Shown: positions 32,733 through 34,714 of the stretch, in pieces
How the letters are laid out: every line of letters begins with the position of its first letter
Position numbering within the stretch: position 1 is the stretch's first letter
Notes under the pieces: generated by a model
Database searches by the model: none
Seen by the model: the letters and a program-made list of their open reading frames with translations, nothing else
Told to the model about the DNA's origin: nothing
Position numbers and translations under genes: made by a program
Assembly: GCA_020536535.1 (NCBI GenBank)
Contig: JAHLWZ010000976.1
Span: 1 to 34,714 of the forward strand
From: Pelomyxa schiedti
Taxonomy: Eukaryota > Evosea > Pelobiontida > Pelomyxidae
Length of the DNA stretch: 34,714 nt
Direction of reading: 5' to 3'

Positions 32733-33221
32733 TGCTGTTCTGTGTGGTGGCGAACACTCCCCCACGTTTGGTTAGCATAATGCATGTACATCACAGACAC
32801 ACTGAATGAGGAGTGCAATCAGCCTTTCCAAAGTCCAAGCCGGAAAGTTACTTCCCGAGTTAAGTGTGCCACGAGAGCGTGGCCAGTGCACAGGTCAGTC
32901 ACGCGGGAACCCTCAGGGTTGAAAATAGAACGTGACGTTGAGGTGAAGCCTCTCAAGCAGCAGTTGTTTTTTGTTGTTAGACTTTTAAGGGGTTTCTTGA
33001 AAACACTCTTGGTTTTATAAATTTGATTTACCTTATTGCTGCACGAGAGAGAGCAAAGCAACCGGAAACACACCCGCGATAGAGCACACATAAAATGCTG
33101 TTTTCGTACGCGTTGGCGACCATCGTCGCGTTGTTCGTTTTGTTCGTCGTCTTGTCGCTCATTCTCATGTTCATCGGCAACGGTGCCGAGCCAGATCCAA
33201 GGTAGTTTATTCCCCACCCCC

Positions 33222-33296
33222 CCTTCTTCTTCTTCTTCTTCTTCTTCTTCGTCGTCGTCGTGCCTTGGTGTTGTTGTTGTTGTTGTTGTTGTTGTG
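33222..33296 (+). repeat. CTT/GTC/GTT trinucleotide tracts in intron 1 of the right-arm gene
   Basis: Consecutive trinucleotide microsatellites lie between the splice sites at 33202 and 33349. The left arm has the equivalent tracts around 1408-1537 with different copy numbers. They are intronic, so length changes do not affect the protein. Confidence 0.8.
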
Positions 33297-33526
33297 ATAC
33301 GTCTCCCATGATAATGAATGGCGGCCTAACTGGGGTTTTTTTCTCGCAGGGCACAGCGCCCACGCATCATCACGTGGCCAGATGGGTCAGTCAGGCTGCC
33401 CCGAGGCCAGTCGCGCTACACCGGTGTCCAGCCCACTCCCATTCCCGTCACGACCACGACCAGCCAGCAGTGTCTATCTCAATCTCCGTATCAGCAGCAG
33501 CAGCAGCCGCCGATGCACCGACCCCA

Positions 33527-33592
33527 GCCTCAGCCTCAACCTCAACCTCAACCTCAACCTCAACCTCAACCTCAACCTCAACCTAACCTCAG
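33527..33592 (+). repeat. CAACCT hexanucleotide repeat encoding Pro-Gln
   Basis: There are two CAGCCT and eight CAACCT units followed by one five-base unit (AACCT). The left arm has only two CAGCCT and two CAACCT units at the same place. The odd-length final unit causes the frameshift of the right-arm gene. Confidence 0.9.
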
Positions 33593-34714
33593 GGGGCGCC
33601 TGTTGTTGACCCGCGATACTCGCACGCGTACCCGCCCGTGCTGACGCCCATGGACGCGCAGTTGGCCGAGATGGAGGCGATGCGGGAGTACGAGAGGATG
33701 ATGAACCCGATGGCCGCGACCGAGGATCCGAGGCCGGGGCCGACGTTCTGGGAGTTGTTGGGCGACGCGGCCTGGGGTGTGATTTGTGCGATGAGGAGGC
33801 GTGCCAGGATCTGGCTGGGACTGAGGCAGAAGGTGCCACCACCGATCCCCAAGTGCCGAATCGGGATTACTCCGACTCCGACTCCACTTCGTCCCCAAAC
33901 AACAACAACAACGGTATTGTTGGTTGTTTATTGTGTGGGTGTTGAGTGTGTGTGTGCCGTTGGTTTGTTTTTTTTTCCGTTTGAACGTGTTTTTGATTTT
34001 GATTTTCTTTTTTCGCTGATGTCAACTCAACCAACCTCCTCAGTTTCATCAATGGCAGACTCAACCTCAGCAGTCCTCTGATGGATTTGGACGTTGCGGT
34101 TATACAACTCCCCCGTGGAACTCCAATCTCCGTCAGGAAGAAACCTCAGGGTAGGTTTTTTTTTCTTCCGTTCGAACAGTAGTATCTAATATCTCGACCC
34201 AGAGCACAGCCGCATTACAACTACAACTACTTCTACGGACAACAGCACCAAGGATATGCTGCGGACCCCGCTGGCCAAAACGACCAACATCAACACCCAC
34301 AACAACAAGTCTCCTCCGTCAACAACAACAGTTGGATGAACACCCCTGCTTCGCCCTCGTGCTCCTCGTTGTATTCTTCTTCTTCTTCTTCTTCTTCTTA
34401 TGGTTGTGACTGGAACTGCACCGCGACCAACACCACCACCACCACCACCACCAACAGCAGCAGCAGCGGCAGCATCCCTCGGCCACCACGTGCACCCCGA
34501 GGGTGGGACCAGTGGAAGACCGACCCCCCCGTGGTTCCCATCATCCCACGGCAAGTACCGTGCACGCCCCTGCTGCCTCCGGAGAAGGAGCCGAGGCGGG
34601 GCGAGTGGATCAAGCCCAAGCAGGTGGAGGTGCTGCGGCAGTTCCCGCCGGACCCCCCGCCGCTCGAGTCGCCGTTCCTGCGCGCCCGTCGCGAGGCGTG
34701 GCTGGCGTCGCTGC

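Larger units (their letters stand above)
32733..34714 (-). repeat. Right arm of terminal inverted repeat
   Basis: This is the reverse-complement partner of 1-2021. It differs by microsatellite lengths, such as longer CTT/GTT tracts in intron 1 and seven extra Pro-Gln hexamer units in exon 2, by scattered SNPs, and by a one-base deletion near 33584. The arm runs to the last base of the window, so the true repeat may extend further. Confidence 0.95.
33095..34714 (+). pseudogene. Second copy of the orphan gene, frameshifted in exon 2
   Basis: The exon structure matches the left copy: 33095-33201, 33350-33913, 34044-34150 and 34203 to the window end. Exons 1, 3 and 4 have the same lengths as on the left (107, 107 and at least 512 nt). 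Exon 2 is 564 nt instead of 526. The 38-nt difference equals seven extra hexamers, minus one CAG, minus one base. The missing C near 33584 breaks the Pro-Gln repeat and leads to a TGA at 33642-33644, before the conserved central region. It may be a real pseudogene, a repeat-slippage allele or a consensus error in a repeat. Confidence 0.55.

Noticed and set aside
34385-34455. CTT and ACC trinucleotide tracts near the right end as a CRISPR-like or telomeric repeat
   Set aside because: They are coding microsatellites (Ser and Thr runs) in exon 4 of the orphan gene, without spacers or telomere-type units.
1-34714. Linear virus, polinton or other mobile element with terminal inverted repeats
   Set aside because: The interior holds intron-rich cellular housekeeping genes and no polymerase, integrase, capsid or packaging gene; the repeat arms contain a spliced gene.

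Overview
The window is nuclear-type DNA from a microbial eukaryote. Nearly every gene is split by GT-AG introns, mostly 40-70 nt, and genes are packed on both strands with only tens to a few hundred bases between them. The families are eukaryotic: pescadillo, a DEAD-box ribosome-assembly helicase, a class I histone deacetylase, a kexin-type convertase, a USP deubiquitinase, PX and RING/B-box proteins. Stop codons behave as in the standard code. I cannot name the lineage. The mix of animal/fungal-like regulators with glucan-binding modules suggests a free-living protist that stores starch or glycogen. I recognised no tRNA, rRNA, CRISPR array or transposase.

Layout. A diverged inverted repeat of about 2 kb closes both ends (1-2021 and 32733-34714). 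Each arm carries an outward-reading copy of an unrecognised Gln/Pro/Asn-rich protein with an N-terminal membrane segment. The right copy is frameshifted. The 30.7 kb between the arms is unique and holds 14 genes. In order they are PES1/NOP7 (-), HAS1/DDX18-like helicase (-), METTL21-like methyltransferase (+), sirtuin (+), two-pass membrane adenylyl cyclase (-), kexin-like convertase (-), USP peptidase with two C-terminal glycogen-binding modules (+), CUE-like/PX protein (-), class I HDAC (+), RING/B-box/coiled-coil protein (-), GH13 amylase with an internal starch-binding module (+), C39-like peptidase (+), secreted ComEC-like metallo-beta-lactamase (+) and WW/LRR protein (+).

How the genes relate. 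The adjacent PES1 and HAS1 homologues both act in large-subunit ribosome assembly. Two unrelated genes (USP and GH13) carry glucan-binding modules. Several neighbours are divergent with very short shared 5' regions (82 bp for helicase/methyltransferase, 42 bp for convertase/USP). Others converge with little space; the HDAC and B-box gene models overlap at their stop codons.

Most unusual: the USP-glycogen-binding fusion, the starch-binding module inserted inside a GH13 barrel, a few apparent introns of only 15-30 nt, and the terminal inverted repeat with its fast-evolving orphan gene. Exon models were built by hand from frame continuity, splice signals and family motifs. Where a junction could not be resolved, the entry says so.
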